NCBI RefSeq assembly: GCF_900149695.1
Contig: NZ_LT703007.1
Location: 1-64,000, forward strand
Direction: 5' to 3'
From: Anderseniella sp. Alg231-50
Lineage (GTDB): Bacteria > Pseudomonadota > Alphaproteobacteria > Rhizobiales > Aestuariivirgaceae
DNA: 64,000 bases
Shown here: positions 46,606 through 58,748 of the stretch, one piece after another
Layout: each line of letters opens with the position of its first letter
How positions within the stretch are numbered: the first letter of the stretch is position 1
Notes under the pieces: generated by a model
Told to the model about the DNA's origin: nothing
The model's input: only the letters and a program-made list of their open reading frames with translations
Database searches by the model: none
Translations under genes and position numbers: made by a program

Positions 46606-46737
46606 CCAGGCTTCCAGACTTCTTGCGCCGATACCCCTAGAATCAGTACTTTTCGGCAAAATTTGCCGGTATTTCGTGTGGCATGGTTGTTGCTGCTGTT
46701 CACGATGTAGTGAAACGATTTGCAAGCAGAGGGCAGA

Positions 46738-47454
46738 ATGCTGCATCGGGGACTCAGTAATCCATTGGCCGCAGTGGACGTCGTAAATCAATTGACAGCG
46801 GTCTGTGACAAGTATGGAACCCGCCTCAGATTCTCAAACGATCTGGAAGCGTTCTATTCCGTTCGCCAGGACGTCCGTCAGGATGTGCCTTCCCCCATGT
46901 TCGATTTCAATGTCACCGGACTGAAAGACAAATCCTTCTGGATCTGCCTTCTGAACAGTGATGATGTTGTGGTCGGGCTGCAGGCATGCCGACTCGATGT
47001 GGTCGACACTTCGCTTGCCGAATGGGCGATCGGGTGGATGAGCGGCCTTTACATGAAGCGGGACCAACTGATGGTACCGGCTCAGCTTCAGCCCTATCCC
47101 GAGTCCCGTTCTTTCAAGCTCAAGGGAAAAATCGTCTATCACGGCGAACTGTGGATCGCCAGTTCAACCAGACGCCAACCGGGCCTCGCCGACGCCTTCT
47201 GTTTCATGGGCATGGTGTTGTCGCACATCAAATGGCAGCCGGACGCCATCTGGGCACTGGTATCAAACACCATGGCAACGCGTGGAATGGCGACCCGGTT
47301 CGGATATCTTCGCCAGGAGCGAAGTTTCCTGAACTGGAAGATTTCACCGGACGACGTGCCACACAATGAATGGCTGCTCCTGCTGGAGAAACACGACATG
47401 GAGCACTTGCTTGAAGAGCGTGCGGCAAACGGGCCAATAACTACGGAAGTGTGA
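46738..47454 (+). CDS. Hypothetical protein, possible acyltransferase-like fold
   Basis: 238 aa from the ATG at 46738, preceded by GAGGG. No family recognised with confidence. The C-terminal half (GKIVYHGELWIASSTRR, then ATRFGYLRQERSFLNWK) has a GNAT-like strand-helix rhythm. The gene converges with the one at 47441 and their coding ends overlap by 14 bases. Probably cytoplasmic; no signal peptide or membrane helix. Confidence 0.6.
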   Translation: MLHRGLSNPLAAVDVVNQLTAVCDKYGTRLRFSNDLEAFYSVRQDVRQDVPSPMFDFNVTGLKDKSFWICLLNSDDVVVGLQACRLDVVDTSLAEWAIGWMSGLYMKRDQLMVPAQLQPYPESRSFKLKGKIVYHGELWIASSTRRQPGLADAFCFMGMVLSHIKWQPDAIWALVSNTMATRGMATRFGYLRQERSFLNWKISPDDVPHNEWLLLLEKHDMEHLLEERAANGPITTEV

Positions 47455-48202
47455 TTTCCACGTCGGCGAAATCGGTGACCACCGACACACCCTTACGTCC
47501 ATCCCCAAACGAATACGGAACAATGGCGCGCTGGTAGCCCATCCACTTGTTGACCGTGTCATTGACCGGGAACACCGCCATCACATGATCATAAACGACT
47601 TGCTCGGTCTTCAGTGATTGCTTGTAGGCTTGTGAGACGATGGTGTCATAGGAATGTCCGGTGAGACAGGGAAACGAGTCCGGTGACATGCCATAGAGTT
47701 TCGCAAGGCTGGAACTGGTTCCTATCCGCTCAACAACAAACCGGCCCGTCGATGGATCATAGACACAATCGACACAGGTTTCCGGATCAGCCCGCCCGCC
47801 AACCAGGGTTTCCCCGATCAAGTTGCTGACAGTGCCGAGGTTGTCGGTTTCCATTGCTTTCACGAATGTCTTCTGGCGCAGGTGTATATCACTTTTGACG
47901 ATCAAATCGTGAAGACGCAGATAGGCCTCTGTCGGGTCCTGCACCGTCTGGCTGAACCAGCCGGACAGAAAAAATTCGAATGTGTACGGGCCGCGCAGAC
48001 CGGAAAGGGTTTCAGCCACATAATAAAGCGACGCCCAGTTGGACGCGAACATGGCCCAGCGAACAACAGTTCCCTTATGGCCTGTCTTCACATGAACACC
48101 CCCTGATCTTTGCATCAGCGCTTCAGGAGTATTGATCTGCGGGTTCGAGAAGGGGTCAACATCGACCTTTCCGTTCACCACCCAATATTCTGTGCCGTCC
48201 AT
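47441..48202 (-). CDS. Hypothetical protein with a PAS-like C-terminal part
   Basis: 253 aa from the ATG at 48202; a TTG at 48226 is in frame. No family recognised with certainty. The C-terminal part (RFVVERIGTSSSLAKLYG, then HVMAVFPVNDTVNKWMGYQR) has a PAS-like look. The middle has DPETCVDCVYDPSTG with two close cysteines. No signal peptide or helix. Overlaps the converging gene at 46738 by 14 bases. Confidence 0.6.
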   Translation of the reverse strand: MDGTEYWVVNGKVDVDPFSNPQINTPEALMQRSGGVHVKTGHKGTVVRWAMFASNWASLYYVAETLSGLRGPYTFEFFLSGWFSQTVQDPTEAYLRLHDLIVKSDIHLRQKTFVKAMETDNLGTVSNLIGETLVGGRADPETCVDCVYDPSTGRFVVERIGTSSSLAKLYGMSPDSFPCLTGHSYDTIVSQAYKQSLKTEQVVYDHVMAVFPVNDTVNKWMGYQRAIVPYSFGDGRKGVSVVTDFADVEITLP

Positions 48203-48479
48203 TTTCCATACCGTTGATTGATCCAACAGTCACGCTCTGTGCCAAGCCGAAAAATTTTACGTCTCTCGAGCAGCAGAACACCATAATTAGGTCACATTTG
48301 AGCAAACAAACAGTTAAGCAGCAGGCGGGCTTTTATTACTGGAAATTAGGGAATGGCAGCAGTTATGAAGCAGGTTTCACAACATTCTGCGCAACATTCA
48401 GCTTATGCCGCCCAAGTTGAACCGCACAGTGACCTTGCCCTATTTCACCCGATACGGAGACTGACGGCTGCATTGCCGA

Positions 48480-50723
48480 TCAAGCACCAAAACTGTTGTT
48501 TCGAGGGAACCCTTTTGGCGGCAAACGACCGGCCTGGGCGCGGGTCCCCAGCCATTCATCCAGTTCCGTAACGGTCCAGTTGCGTCCTGACGTGTCGGTC
48601 CAGCTCAGTCCGTCGGACAGCTTGAAGCTTCGCACGTCGGCGAGGCCGCCGTCCTTGAACTTCTGCAGGCGGACGCCCTTTCCGCGCGGCATTTCCGGCA
48701 GTTCATCAAGCTTGAAGATGACCAGCTTGCGGTTTTCCCCGATGCTGGCCACGTGATCATCACCGTCGACAACGTGACGGCAGACATGAGCCTCGACGGG
48801 CAGCTTCACGTTCAGCACCTGCTTGCCCTTGCGCGTATTGGCAAGGCAATCATCCTGGGCCACGACAAAGCCGTCACCATTGGTCGACGCCAGCAGCAGT
48901 TTGCCGCCTGACTGATAGATGAACAACGCGACTATGGCATCGGCTGCGTCCATGTCGGCCATCAGGCGTACAGGTTCACCGTGTCCCCTGCCGCCGGGCA
49001 GCTTGTTTGCGTCCAGCGTGAAAAACCGCCCGGACGAACTCAGCAGCAAAATCTTGTTGGTGGTTTCCGCATGCACCGCAAACCGGGCCTTGTCACCGTC
49101 CTTGTAGGAAATGGTGCTGGTGTCCTGAAGGTGCCCTTTCAGCGCGCGGATCCAGCCCTTCTCCGAACACACAACCGTAACCGGTTCCTTTTCGATCATT
49201 GTCTCTTCAAGATTGAAGTCGATATCCGGTGCCTCGGCAAATTCGGTGCGCCGGGCGCCAAGTTCGGTTTTCTTGCCGAACTTGTCCCGTGTCTCGCGGA
49301 CTTCAGCGGCAATGCGGCTCCATTGTTCGTCTTCCGAGGCAAGCAACGCTTCCAGACCTGCCTTCTCGGCGCTTAGCGCATCATGTTCCTTGCGGATTTC
49401 AAATTCTTCCAGCTTGCGAAGGGCCCGCAGGCGCATGTTCAAAATGGCCTCAGCCTGAACATCAGTCAGCTCGAAACGCGCCATCAACACAGGTTTTGGT
49501 TCTTCTTCTGCCCTGATGATCGCAATCACTTCATCAATGTTCAGATAGGCGATCAGATAGCCACCGAGCACCTCCAGCCGGCGCGAAATCACCCCGACGC
49601 GATGATTGGAACGGCGGACCAGCACATCCTTGCGATGTTCAAGCCATTCGCGAAGCACTTCCGACAGAGACATGACTTTCGGCACCTTGCCGCCGGACAG
49701 CACGTTCATGTTAAGCGACAACCTGCTTTCCAGGTCAGTCAGCTTGAACATCTGCTCCATCAACAAGACAGGGTCGACCGTGCGGCTTTTCGGCTCCAGC
49801 ACCAGGCGAACATCTTCGGCAGATTCATCGCGCACATCACCAAGCAGCGGCAGTTTTCGATCAGTCAGGAGTTCAGCGATTTTCTCAACCAGCTTGCCTT
49901 TCTGTACCTGGTAGGGAATCTGGGTGATCACGATCTGCCAGGTTCCGCGCCCCATATCCTCCGTGGCCCAGACCGAGCGCACCCGAAAACCGCCGCGCCC
50001 GGTCCGGTAGGCTTCGGCCATCTGGGCAGGCGTGTCGATAATGATGCCACCGGTCGGCAGATCAGGTCCGGGGACAAACTGCATCAGTTTGTCTATGCCA
50101 GCATTGGGAAACTTGATCAGATGCAGGGCCGCATCGCATAACTCACCGGCATTGTGCGGCGGAATGGAAGTCGCCATCCCGACCGCAATGCCGGTTGCGC
50201 CATTGGCCAGCAGGTTCGGAAATGCGCCCGGCAGGACGACAGGTTCAGAATCCTCGCCATTATAAGTTTCGCGAAAATCAACGGTGTCCTCGTCGATACC
50301 GTTGAGCAGCGCCATCGCTACATCCGTCAGGCGGGCTTCGGTGTACCTGTAGGCAGCCGCGTTATCTCCATCGATATTGCCGAAATTGCCCTGGCCCTCG
50401 ACCAGCGGATAGCGCTGGGCAAAGTCCTGCGCCAGGCGCACCATGGCGTCATAGACCGCCTGGTCGCCATGCGGGTGATATTTACCGATCACGTCGCCGA
50501 CAACGCGCGCGCACTTTTTGAACCCCTGGTTGGGATCGAGCTTCAGCATGCGCATGGCAAACAACAGGCGGCGATGAACCGGCTTCAGCCCGTCACGCAC
50601 ATCGGGCAGCGCACGGTGCATGATGGTTGACAGGGCATACGCCAGATAGCGTTCTTCCAGCGCTGATCTGAGATCAACCGGTTCAATTCCTTCAGGCGCG
50701 CCGGGCGGGGCCAGGTCAGACAT
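48480..50723 (-). CDS. parC: DNA topoisomerase IV subunit A
   Basis: Separates linked chromosomes after replication together with ParE. 747 aa. N-terminal breakage-reunion domain with [20 protein letters not shown], the [15 protein letters not shown] loop and the catalytic Tyr in [11 protein letters not shown] (about residue 124). C-terminal domain of partial beta-pinwheel repeats (about 500-740). The order without a gyrA-type GyrA box at the C-terminus supports ParC. The ATG is at 50723. Confidence 0.94.
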   Translation of the reverse strand: MSDLAPPGAPEGIEPVDLRSALEERYLAYALSTIMHRALPDVRDGLKPVHRRLLFAMRMLKLDPNQGFKKCARVVGDVIGKYHPHGDQAVYDAMVRLAQDFAQRYPLVEGQGNFGNIDGDNAAAYRYTEARLTDVAMALLNGIDEDTVDFRETYNGEDSEPVVLPGAFPNLLANGATGIAVGMATSIPPHNAGELCDAALHLIKFPNAGIDKLMQFVPGPDLPTGGIIIDTPAQMAEAYRTGRGGFRVRSVWATEDMGRGTWQIVITQIPYQVQKGKLVEKIAELLTDRKLPLLGDVRDESAEDVRLVLEPKSRTVDPVLLMEQMFKLTDLESRLSLNMNVLSGGKVPKVMSLSEVLREWLEHRKDVLVRRSNHRVGVISRRLEVLGGYLIAYLNIDEVIAIIRAEEEPKPVLMARFELTDVQAEAILNMRLRALRKLEEFEIRKEHDALSAEKAGLEALLASEDEQWSRIAAEVRETRDKFGKKTELGARRTEFAEAPDIDFNLEETMIEKEPVTVVCSEKGWIRALKGHLQDTSTISYKDGDKARFAVHAETTNKILLLSSSGRFFTLDANKLPGGRGHGEPVRLMADMDAADAIVALFIYQSGGKLLLASTNGDGFVVAQDDCLANTRKGKQVLNVKLPVEAHVCRHVVDGDDHVASIGENRKLVIFKLDELPEMPRGKGVRLQKFKDGGLADVRSFKLSDGLSWTDTSGRNWTVTELDEWLGTRAQAGRLPPKGFPRNNSFGA

Positions 50724-50878
50724 GATTCGTTTCCTTCACTACGAACTCACTAAATGCCGCTTTTCTGGTGATTCATGCAACATATTCGGCATTCAGATTC
50801 CCGATTTGTGCATGCGCAAGCAGGAAAGCCGCAACTCGTATGCAGCTAAATGCGGCTTTAACGGATATGACGCGTTGG

Positions 50879-52558
50879 CTAAACCCGGTGAATCAGCACA
50901 TGAACGATGGGGCGTTTCCCCCACTCCGTCTCGACACGGCGGCGGATTGACTGACGGAGTTTTTCCTCAACAGCCTCGTCTATCTGGCGGCGTTTGCGCG
51001 GAATGGATTCAAACACCTCTTCGACAATATCCAGCACAAGTTCGAAGAACTCATACCCGGCCCCGGTTTCTTCCGGCATGCCGTCCAGAACGGCCTGCGG
51101 ATCATCCACCATCCGGCCGCTGCCATCGATCACCAGTGACACGGCAACCACGCCGACATGGGCAAGCTTGCGTCGCTTGCGCGCCGGACCTTCTATGCTG
51201 GGCACGATGATGCGACCGTCCACATGCAGCCTCCCGCCGGGAACGTCATCAACAATTTTTGCATCACCCGGTGCCAGCCGCAGCACCTCCCCCGCCATCG
51301 CCGAGGCGGTTTCGGGAATACCGCATTCAGCGGCAAACTCGGTCTGTTTCATGAGATGGCGCGCTTCACCATGCATCGGCACAAGCAGCTTCGGCTTTAC
51401 CCAGCCATAGAACTGGCGCAACTCGTCCTGACGGGGATGGCCGGATGTATGGACCAGCGCATCATCCGAAGTAATGACCTCAACCTGTTGTTCGGCAAGC
51501 TTGTTGAGCAATTCGCCGACGGACTTCTCATTGCCGGGGATGGTCTTTGAGGAGAAGATCACCAGGTCGCCCTTGTCCAGTGTAATGTCCGGATGATTGT
51601 CTGCAGCTATGCGCGCCATGGCGGCACGGGGTTCTCCCTGCGAGCCCGTGCATAACAACACCACCTTGTCTCTGGGGAGATAACCGTACTCGGTCTGGTC
51701 GCGGAAACTATTGCCTTCCTTCAGGAGACCGACTTCCCGGGCAGCGGCAATGATGTTGTGCATCGCCCTGCCCGCCACAACGACCTCGCGCCCGTTGGCG
51801 CGCGCTGCCTGTGCGATCGAGGTTATGCGGCCGACGTGGCTGGCAAATGTCGTTATCGCCACCCTGCCCTTTGCTTCACCGATGATATTGGCGAGGTTGT
51901 CGGAGATTTCCGCCTCAGACGGTGAATGGCCCTCCCGCAGCACATTGGTTGAATCGCAGACCAGGACATCGACGCCTTCATTGCCGATCTCCCTGAAGCG
52001 ATCAATGTCCATCAACGGTGCAATTGTCGGCGTAGGGTCAAGCTTCCAGTCGCCGGAATGGACAATCGTGCCGGCGGACGTGCGGATGGCCAATGCGGCG
52101 GGTTCGGGAATTGAATGAGTGACAGCCACATATTCAACCGAAAAACCTGCCGCTTCGACCGTTCCGCCAAGCGGCACAACACGCAGCGGCACTTCACCCA
52201 GCAATCCGGCTTCAGCCAGTTTCCGCTTTACCAGTTCGGCAGCAAACGGCGTGCAGTAAACCGGACACCGCAACAACGGCCACAGCCAAGCGATGCCGCC
52301 AATATGGTCTTCGTGGCCATGAGTCAGGAAAATTCCAAGCAGGTTTTTTGCCTGGGCTTCGAGATAACTGACGTCCGGCAAGATCACATCGATACCGGGG
52401 TCGCGCTCGTCTCCGAACTTCACGCCGCAGTCGACGAGAATCCATTTACGCCTGGCAGGCGTGCCGAGCCCGTAGGCATAGGCATTCATGCCGATTTCCC
52501 CCATGCCGCCCATAGGCAGCAGCACCAGTTCAGCCCCCGGCTTCTTGCGCCCCGTCAT
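50879..52558 (-). CDS. rnj: Ribonuclease J
   Basis: Endo/5'-exoribonuclease of the metallo-beta-lactamase and beta-CASP family used for RNA processing and decay in alphaproteobacteria. 559 aa. Zinc ligands in LTHGHEDHIGG (about 79-89), VTHSIPEP and HSGDWKLDPTP (with Asp), and beta-CASP motif HTSGHPRQDELRQF (about 375-388). It follows birA on the same strand, 73 bases away. Confidence 0.94.
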   Translation of the reverse strand: MTGRKKPGAELVLLPMGGMGEIGMNAYAYGLGTPARRKWILVDCGVKFGDERDPGIDVILPDVSYLEAQAKNLLGIFLTHGHEDHIGGIAWLWPLLRCPVYCTPFAAELVKRKLAEAGLLGEVPLRVVPLGGTVEAAGFSVEYVAVTHSIPEPAALAIRTSAGTIVHSGDWKLDPTPTIAPLMDIDRFREIGNEGVDVLVCDSTNVLREGHSPSEAEISDNLANIIGEAKGRVAITTFASHVGRITSIAQAARANGREVVVAGRAMHNIIAAAREVGLLKEGNSFRDQTEYGYLPRDKVVLLCTGSQGEPRAAMARIAADNHPDITLDKGDLVIFSSKTIPGNEKSVGELLNKLAEQQVEVITSDDALVHTSGHPRQDELRQFYGWVKPKLLVPMHGEARHLMKQTEFAAECGIPETASAMAGEVLRLAPGDAKIVDDVPGGRLHVDGRIIVPSIEGPARKRRKLAHVGVVAVSLVIDGSGRMVDDPQAVLDGMPEETGAGYEFFELVLDIVEEVFESIPRKRRQIDEAVEEKLRQSIRRRVETEWGKRPIVHVLIHRV

Positions 52559-52631
52559 TACGTCCCCAGTCCACCTGTTTCAGGAACCAAAATCGTTCCC
52601 GATCATTACACCCCGGTTGTTGCCAGGCTGA

Positions 52632-53381
52632 TCACGAGGAGCCACGCTGCTCCAGCCATTCAACATCACCTGCATGATGGGTCCACAGCGAGCCGTCGTC
52701 CAGTGTCAGTTCCAGCGCACCGTCATCACTCAATCCCGTAAACACACCCTGCTTGCCGCCTTCGACCGATATCCGGCCGCCGCGGCCCAATGCAGCGGCC
52801 ATCCAGTCGTCGTGAATACTGGAAAGCCCTGCTCCTTCCGCCCATTGCCGCAAACGTGTGTGCATGGCGTCACGCAGATGTTCCAGCATCGCGCGCGGCT
52901 CGATCACGACGCCGCAGGCAGAAAGATCCGTTGCCGGCCAGCGGGTATCGCCCGGGTGGTGAAGCAGGTTGATACCGCACCCCACAATGGCAATGTGAGA
53001 GTCTTGCCGCGCCATCGTCTCGATAAGTATGCCGGATATTTTCTTGCCGCCGACAAGAACATCATTGGGCCATTTCAACTGCACCGGCTCTGCAACACCG
53101 GCCAGCATTACCGCATCGCGCACAGCCAGACCGGCGACGAGAGACAGACTGGCCAGACGCCCCGGCTCCGCATCTGACGGCCATGTGAGGCTGGCGTACA
53201 AATTACCAGGTTTCGAAACCCAACTGCGTCCCAACCTGCCCTTGCCGCTTGTCTGTTCGGCGGCGGCAATCCAGACCGGTTGACGGTTTTCAACCGCCAG
53301 CCGCGCGTGTGCTTCATCATTGGTGGAACCGACGCTGTCGTGCCAGATGATGTCGGGCAGCGCGCCTGCTGATCCGCTCAC
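52632..53381 (-). CDS. birA: Biotin-[acetyl-CoA-carboxylase] ligase
   Basis: Attaches biotin to the carboxyl carrier protein. 249 aa, starting at GTG 53381, which overlaps the nuoN stop by four bases (GTGA), so translation is probably coupled to nuoN. Ligase motifs [20 protein letters not shown] (about 44-63) and [20 protein letters not shown]. There is no N-terminal DNA-binding domain, so it is a monofunctional ligase rather than a BirA repressor. It sits in the usual nuoN-birA-rnj order. Confidence 0.95.
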   Translation of the reverse strand: MSGSAGALPDIIWHDSVGSTNDEAHARLAVENRQPVWIAAAEQTSGKGRLGRSWVSKPGNLYASLTWPSDAEPGRLASLSLVAGLAVRDAVMLAGVAEPVQLKWPNDVLVGGKKISGILIETMARQDSHIAIVGCGINLLHHPGDTRWPATDLSACGVVIEPRAMLEHLRDAMHTRLRQWAEGAGLSSIHDDWMAAALGRGGRISVEGGKQGVFTGLSDDGALELTLDDGSLWTHHAGDVEWLEQRGSS

Positions 53382-54826
53382 AGGAACAGCGACGCAGCTG
53401 CGGCATTGGCCGCGATATTAAGCTGTTTGAGAACCAGCACCATGCCGATTGCCATTACTCCGGCAGCAATCGCAATGACCCGTATTTCCATTGGTGCGAC
53501 ATCGAATTCATCAACCGGTTCGTCGAAGTACATGATCTTGACGACCCGCAGATAATAGAATGCAGACACGACCGATGCCAGGACACCAATGACCGCCAGT
53601 GCGTACATTTTCGCGTCAATGGCAGCGAGAAACACGAAGTACTTGCCGAAGAACCCGGCCAGCGGAGGAATGCCGGCAAGCGAGAACATCAACATGGCAA
53701 ACACGAACGCCATGACACTGTCATTGCGCGCCAGGCCGGACAGGTCGGAAATTCGCTCTACAGCGGTACCGCGCCGGCGCATATAGATCACGCAGGCAAA
53801 TGCACCCAGGGTCATGATCATGTAAATCGCCATGTAGATGACCACGCCGCGTACGCCCGACTGGGTTCCGGCGGCCAGACCAACCAGCGCGTAGCCCATG
53901 TGGCCGATTGAGGAATAGGCCAGCAGGCGCTTGATGTTGTTCTGGCCGATGGCGGCAAATGCACCCAGCACCATTGACGCAATGGAGATGAACACTATCA
54001 CCTGCTGCCACTGGGCAACTGCGCCGCCAAACGCGTCATGCATCACCCGCACGAACACAGCCATTGCGGCCACCTTCGGTGCAGCGGCAAAGAAGGCGGT
54101 AACCGGTGTCGGGGAACCTTCGTACACATCGGGCGTCCACATGTGGAACGGCACCGCAGATATCTTGAACGCCATCCCGGAAATCAGGAACACCAGGCCA
54201 AACAACAGTCCAAGGCCGACCCCCTCTCCCGCCGCTGCGCGGGCAATCTCGGAGAACGCAACCGAGCCTGAAAACCCGTATATCAGAGAGGCGCCATACA
54301 GCAACATGCCGGACGAAAGCGCACCCAGTACAAAGTATTTCAGCCCTGCCTCCGAAGAACGCGCACTGTCCCGGTTGAAGGCTGCAACCACATAAAGCGA
54401 CAGCGATTGCAGTTCCAGGCCCATATAGAGTGCGATCAGGTCATTGGCCGAAATCATCATCATCATGCCGACCGTGGCCATCATGATAAGTATCGGATAT
54501 TCAAACTGGTCCAGTTTCTCGGTTTTCATGAAGCTTGACGACATGATGATCGCAGCAGCAGACCCGAACAGGACGAGCATCTTCATGAACCGGGCAAACC
54601 CGTCCACGACAAACCCGTCCAGGAAGGCACGCTGCGTTTCACCGTCAGACATGAGCACGACCAGCCCGGCAGTGACGGCAAGGGCGGTGAGCGCCAGCGT
54701 ATTGATCATCTCTGTCGGATTGCGCTTCCAGAACACACCAAGCATGAGAAGCGCCATGGTCACTACCGCCAGGAATATCTCCGGCAGTGCGGCCGTTGCA
54801 TCGGCTATCGCTAGTATATCGCCCAT
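53378..54826 (-). CDS. nuoN: NADH-quinone oxidoreductase subunit N
   Basis: Antiporter-like proton-pumping membrane subunit of complex I. 482 aa, about 14 helices, with the conserved core [20 protein letters not shown] (about 222-241) and [18 protein letters not shown]. It follows nuoM by 80 bases and overlaps birA. Confidence 0.95.
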   Translation of the reverse strand: MGDILAIADATAALPEIFLAVVTMALLMLGVFWKRNPTEMINTLALTALAVTAGLVVLMSDGETQRAFLDGFVVDGFARFMKMLVLFGSAAAIIMSSSFMKTEKLDQFEYPILIMMATVGMMMMISANDLIALYMGLELQSLSLYVVAAFNRDSARSSEAGLKYFVLGALSSGMLLYGASLIYGFSGSVAFSEIARAAAGEGVGLGLLFGLVFLISGMAFKISAVPFHMWTPDVYEGSPTPVTAFFAAAPKVAAMAVFVRVMHDAFGGAVAQWQQVIVFISIASMVLGAFAAIGQNNIKRLLAYSSIGHMGYALVGLAAGTQSGVRGVVIYMAIYMIMTLGAFACVIYMRRRGTAVERISDLSGLARNDSVMAFVFAMLMFSLAGIPPLAGFFGKYFVFLAAIDAKMYALAVIGVLASVVSAFYYLRVVKIMYFDEPVDEFDVAPMEIRVIAIAAGVMAIGMVLVLKQLNIAANAAAASLFL

Positions 54827-54906
54827 TTACCCGATCCTGACTTTCTCAAACCTCTTGAAGCAATTGCATCCGGCGTTCATGCCCGGCTGCCGCTGCCAAC
54901 TATGTT

Positions 54907-56433
54907 CTAGTTCCCGATTGCCACAGCCGCTGCCCGCACGACCGCGGCCTGGGCATCGAATGCTGTCTGCATATCGACCAGCAGATTGTCCACCGACGCG
55001 GAAATCGCCGTCATTACCGGCGCTGGATACACACCGAAATATATAGTTGCGGCCACCAGCGGCACCAGTGTCACGGCCTCACGCGGGGTAATATCGGCCA
55101 TCGCTTTCAAACTGTCCTTCTGCATCACGCCAAACACTACGCGGCGATACAGCCACAACGCATAACCTGCCGACAGTATGACGCCGGTCGTGGCAAAGAA
55201 CGCCACCCAGGTATTGGCCTTGTATGCACCGGTCAGCGTCAGGAATTCACCGACAAACCCGGAGGTTCCCGGCAGCCCGACATTGGCCATGGTGAACAGC
55301 AGGAATATCGCTGCATAGGCGGGCATTCGATTGACCAGTCCGCCATAGGCGGCAATCTCGCGGGTGTGCATCCGGTCATAGACAACGCCGACGCACAGGA
55401 ACAACGCGCCTGAAATGAAGCCATGGCTGATCATCTGGAAGATCGCGCCGTCTATGCCCTGCTTGTTCAGCGAGAATATGCCCATGGTGACAAAACCCAT
55501 GTGCGCCACCGACGAATAGGCAATCAGCTTTTTCATATCTTCCTGCATCAGCGCCACCAGCGATGTATAGACGATGGCGACGACCGACAGAACGAAGACC
55601 ATGGGTGCAAACATTTCGGACGCCAGCGGGAACATCGGCAGCGAGAACCGCAAAAAGCCGTATCCACCCATCTTCAGCAGGATTGCCGCCAGCACGACCG
55701 AACCGGCGGTCGGGGCCTCAACGTGGGCATCCGGCAACCAAGTATGCACGGGCCACATCGGCATCTTGACGGCAAAGGAGGCAAAGAAGGCCAGCCACAG
55801 CCAGGTCTGCATTTCAGGCGGGAAGTTCTTGTCGGCCAGTATCTCGGCGATGTCAGTGGTGCCGGCATATGAATACATCGCCATGATGGCCAGCAACATC
55901 AGTACCGAACCGAGCAGCGTGTACAGGAAGAACTTGAAACTGGCATATACGCGCCGGGCACCGCCCCAGATACCGATGATCAGGAACATCGGGATAAGGC
56001 CTGCTTCGAAGAACAGGTAGAACAGCACCAGGTCCAGCGCACAGAACACACCGATCATCAGTGTTTCCAGCACCAGGAACGCGATCATGTATTCCTTGAC
56101 CCGCTTTTCCACGCCCCAGCTGGCAATGATGCACAACGGCATCATTGCCGTGGTCAGCAACACAAACGGCATCGAGATACCGTCCACGCCGAGGTGATAG
56201 GTCATCAGGCCGCCAAGCCAGGTGACCTTGTCTTCGAGCTGAAAGCCGGACTGGGCAGGATCGAAACCGTTCCAGGCCAGAAGCGAAAGAACAAAGCTGA
56301 TCAGCGTCACTGACAAGGCGGTTGCGCGCATATTGCGCCGTGCAACAGCATCATCACCACGGATCACCAGAATGAACAGAGCACCAACCATAGGCAGGAA
56401 AGTGATCGTTGATAGAATGTACCAGCCGGTCAT
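54907..56433 (-). CDS. nuoM: NADH-quinone oxidoreductase subunit M
   Basis: Antiporter-like proton-pumping subunit of complex I. 508 aa, about 14 helices. Conserved core [20 protein letters not shown] (about 227-246) and [18 protein letters not shown]. Starts with an ATG that overlaps the nuoL stop by one base. Confidence 0.96.
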   Translation of the reverse strand: MTGWYILSTITFLPMVGALFILVIRGDDAVARRNMRATALSVTLISFVLSLLAWNGFDPAQSGFQLEDKVTWLGGLMTYHLGVDGISMPFVLLTTAMMPLCIIASWGVEKRVKEYMIAFLVLETLMIGVFCALDLVLFYLFFEAGLIPMFLIIGIWGGARRVYASFKFFLYTLLGSVLMLLAIMAMYSYAGTTDIAEILADKNFPPEMQTWLWLAFFASFAVKMPMWPVHTWLPDAHVEAPTAGSVVLAAILLKMGGYGFLRFSLPMFPLASEMFAPMVFVLSVVAIVYTSLVALMQEDMKKLIAYSSVAHMGFVTMGIFSLNKQGIDGAIFQMISHGFISGALFLCVGVVYDRMHTREIAAYGGLVNRMPAYAAIFLLFTMANVGLPGTSGFVGEFLTLTGAYKANTWVAFFATTGVILSAGYALWLYRRVVFGVMQKDSLKAMADITPREAVTLVPLVAATIYFGVYPAPVMTAISASVDNLLVDMQTAFDAQAAVVRAAAVAIGN

Positions 56434-58418
56434 CAGTGTGCTCCTGCAAACATGTACCAGGTGATCAGGAACGCAGCCCCGAGCAACATGGCAAAGGCGT
56501 AGTGATAAACGAAACCGGACTGCAGTTTCACGATGCGGCTGGCGGCTCCCATGACGCGCGCGGAAACCCCGTCCGGCCCGAAGCCGTCAATCATCCATCC
56601 GTCACCCTTCTTCCACAGGAAGCGGCCAAGCCACATGGCCGGGCGAACGAAAATGAGGTCGTACAGCTCATCGAAGTACCATTTGTTGAGCAGGAACTTG
56701 TACAGCGGCTCGTTTTGTGCAGCCAGTTGTTTCGGCAGTTCCGGATTGCGGATATAGAACAGCCACGACAGTGCAAAGCCGATGACCATGGCAACGAACG
56801 GCGACCACACGACCCAGCCCGGCACATGGTGCAACTCGGTGACAATGTTGTTTTCCGGCAGCCTGTAAATCGCCGTTCCCCAGAACAACGCTTCGTTGTG
56901 CCCGATAAAGTATTCCTTGAACGCAATACCGGCAAACAGCGCACCCACCGCCAGCGCAAACAGCGGCACCAGCATGACATACGGAGACTCATGCACATGG
57001 TTCATCACATCACGGCTGGCGCGCGGCTTGCCGTGGAAGGTCATGAATATCAGGCGCCAGGAATAGAATGATGTGAAACAGGCGGAAACCACCAACAGCC
57101 AGAAGGCCAAAGTGGCTGCGCCGCTATGCGCGGCAAAGGCGCTTTCGATAATCGCGTCCTTGGAGAAGTACCCTGCCGTCAGCGGGAAACCGGTCAGCGC
57201 AAGTGTCCCGATCAGCATCATGATCCAGGTCAGTTTAAGTTGCGGCGCGAGACCGCCCATGTTGCGCATGTCCTGTTCGTCGGACATGGCATGGATAACG
57301 GAGCCAGACCCCAGGAACAGCAACGCCTTGAAGAAGGCATGCGTGAACAGGTGGAAGATCGCCACGCCATAAGCACCCACGCCCAGCGCCACGAACATGT
57401 AGCCAAGCTGCGAACACGTGGAATAGGCAATGACCCGCTTGATATCGTTCTGTACGAGGCCGACCGTAGCGGCAAAGAATGCCGTGATTGCGCCGATCAC
57501 CGTGACTACCGTCAGCGCCGTCGGTGACAATTCGAACATCGGCGACATGCGGGCCACCAGGAAAACACCGGCTGTCACCATGGTCGCTGCATGGATCAGC
57601 GCGGACACAGGTGTCGGGCCCTCCATCGCGTCCGGCAGCCAGGTGTGCAGCAGGAACTGGGCGGACTTGCCCATGGCGCCCATGAACAACAACAGGCAGA
57701 TCACGGTCATCACGTCCAGCTCCCATGACAGGAACTGCATCGTCTTGCCGGTTTGCCCGCCGGCAGCAGCAAAAATGGTATCAAACTCGATGGACTGGAA
57801 TATCGCGAATGTCGCGAAAATACCCAGTGCGAAGCCAAAGTCACCAACGCGGTTGACGACGAAAGCCTTGATGGCAGCGGCGTTGGCCGACGGTTTCTTG
57901 TACCAGAAACCGATCAGGAGATAAGATGCGAGGCCAACACCTTCCCAGCCAAAAAACATCTGCAGCAGGTTGTCGGACGTCACCAGCATCAACATGGCGA
58001 AAGTGAAGAACGACAGGTAGGAGAAAAACCGCGGCTGGTTGTCGTCGTGGCTCATATAGCCAATCGAATATACATGAACGAGCGACGATACCGTGGTGAC
58101 GACAACAAGCATTACCGCCGTCAGCGTATCAATCCGCAGCATCCAGTCCGCAGCCAAGCCGCCGGAACGAATCCAGGTCAGCACTTCAACCTTGTAGGAA
58201 TTCTCATTTACGGCAACATCAAAAAACGCAATCCACGACAAGGCCGCCGATATCAGCAGCAATGCAGTCGGCAGGAGCTGCGGCCAGGCGGGGCCGTGAT
58301 GGTGCCCGTCATGACCTGAGGGTTCCTGGGTTCCGCGTAACAGTTTCGTGCCGAAGACACCCGATATCAGGGCGCCGATCAACGGCAGGAAAACGATGAG
58401 GAGGAAGATGGTGTTCAT
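56433..58418 (-). CDS. nuoL: NADH-quinone oxidoreductase subunit L
   Basis: Largest antiporter-like subunit of complex I, carrying the long lateral helix. 661 aa. Core motif [20 protein letters not shown] (about 258-277) and [20 protein letters not shown]. The loop [13 protein letters not shown] near the front is His-rich. It follows nuoK by 18 bases and overlaps nuoM by one base. Confidence 0.96.
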   Translation of the reverse strand: MNTIFLLIVFLPLIGALISGVFGTKLLRGTQEPSGHDGHHHGPAWPQLLPTALLLISAALSWIAFFDVAVNENSYKVEVLTWIRSGGLAADWMLRIDTLTAVMLVVVTTVSSLVHVYSIGYMSHDDNQPRFFSYLSFFTFAMLMLVTSDNLLQMFFGWEGVGLASYLLIGFWYKKPSANAAAIKAFVVNRVGDFGFALGIFATFAIFQSIEFDTIFAAAGGQTGKTMQFLSWELDVMTVICLLLFMGAMGKSAQFLLHTWLPDAMEGPTPVSALIHAATMVTAGVFLVARMSPMFELSPTALTVVTVIGAITAFFAATVGLVQNDIKRVIAYSTCSQLGYMFVALGVGAYGVAIFHLFTHAFFKALLFLGSGSVIHAMSDEQDMRNMGGLAPQLKLTWIMMLIGTLALTGFPLTAGYFSKDAIIESAFAAHSGAATLAFWLLVVSACFTSFYSWRLIFMTFHGKPRASRDVMNHVHESPYVMLVPLFALAVGALFAGIAFKEYFIGHNEALFWGTAIYRLPENNIVTELHHVPGWVVWSPFVAMVIGFALSWLFYIRNPELPKQLAAQNEPLYKFLLNKWYFDELYDLIFVRPAMWLGRFLWKKGDGWMIDGFGPDGVSARVMGAASRIVKLQSGFVYHYAFAMLLGAAFLITWYMFAGAH

Positions 58419-58436
58419 GGCGTCAAACTTTCCCCG

Positions 58437-58745
58437 TCAGCCCTTCATCATGTTGATGTCTTCAACCGCGATCGAGCCACGGTTGCGGAAGTAGGTAACC
58501 AGAATGGCCAGCCCGATGGCCGCTTCGCCGGCCGCCACGGTCAGCACCAGAAGTGCAAACACCTGCCCGACCATGTCGTTCAGGAACGAGGAGAATGCCA
58601 CGAGGTTGATGTTGACCGACAGCAGCATCAGTTCGATCGACATCAAGATGATGATCACGTTCTTGCGGTTCAGGAAGATGCCGAAAATCCCGATCGTAAA
58701 GATGATCGCCGCAACTGTGAGGTAGTGTCCCAGTCCGATTGTCAT
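58437..58745 (-). CDS. nuoK: NADH-quinone oxidoreductase subunit K
   Basis: Small three-helix subunit of the proton channel region. 102 aa, usual size, with [18 protein letters not shown] and [16 protein letters not shown], each containing a membrane glutamate. It lies three bases after nuoJ and 18 bases before nuoL. Confidence 0.95.
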   Translation of the reverse strand: MTIGLGHYLTVAAIIFTIGIFGIFLNRKNVIIILMSIELMLLSVNINLVAFSSFLNDMVGQVFALLVLTVAAGEAAIGLAILVTYFRNRGSIAVEDINMMKG

Positions 58746-58748
58746 GAT

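Noticed and set aside
48353-48571. Small plus-strand ORF near the end of parC
   Set aside because: It overlaps the 3' end of parC antisense and has no coding signs.
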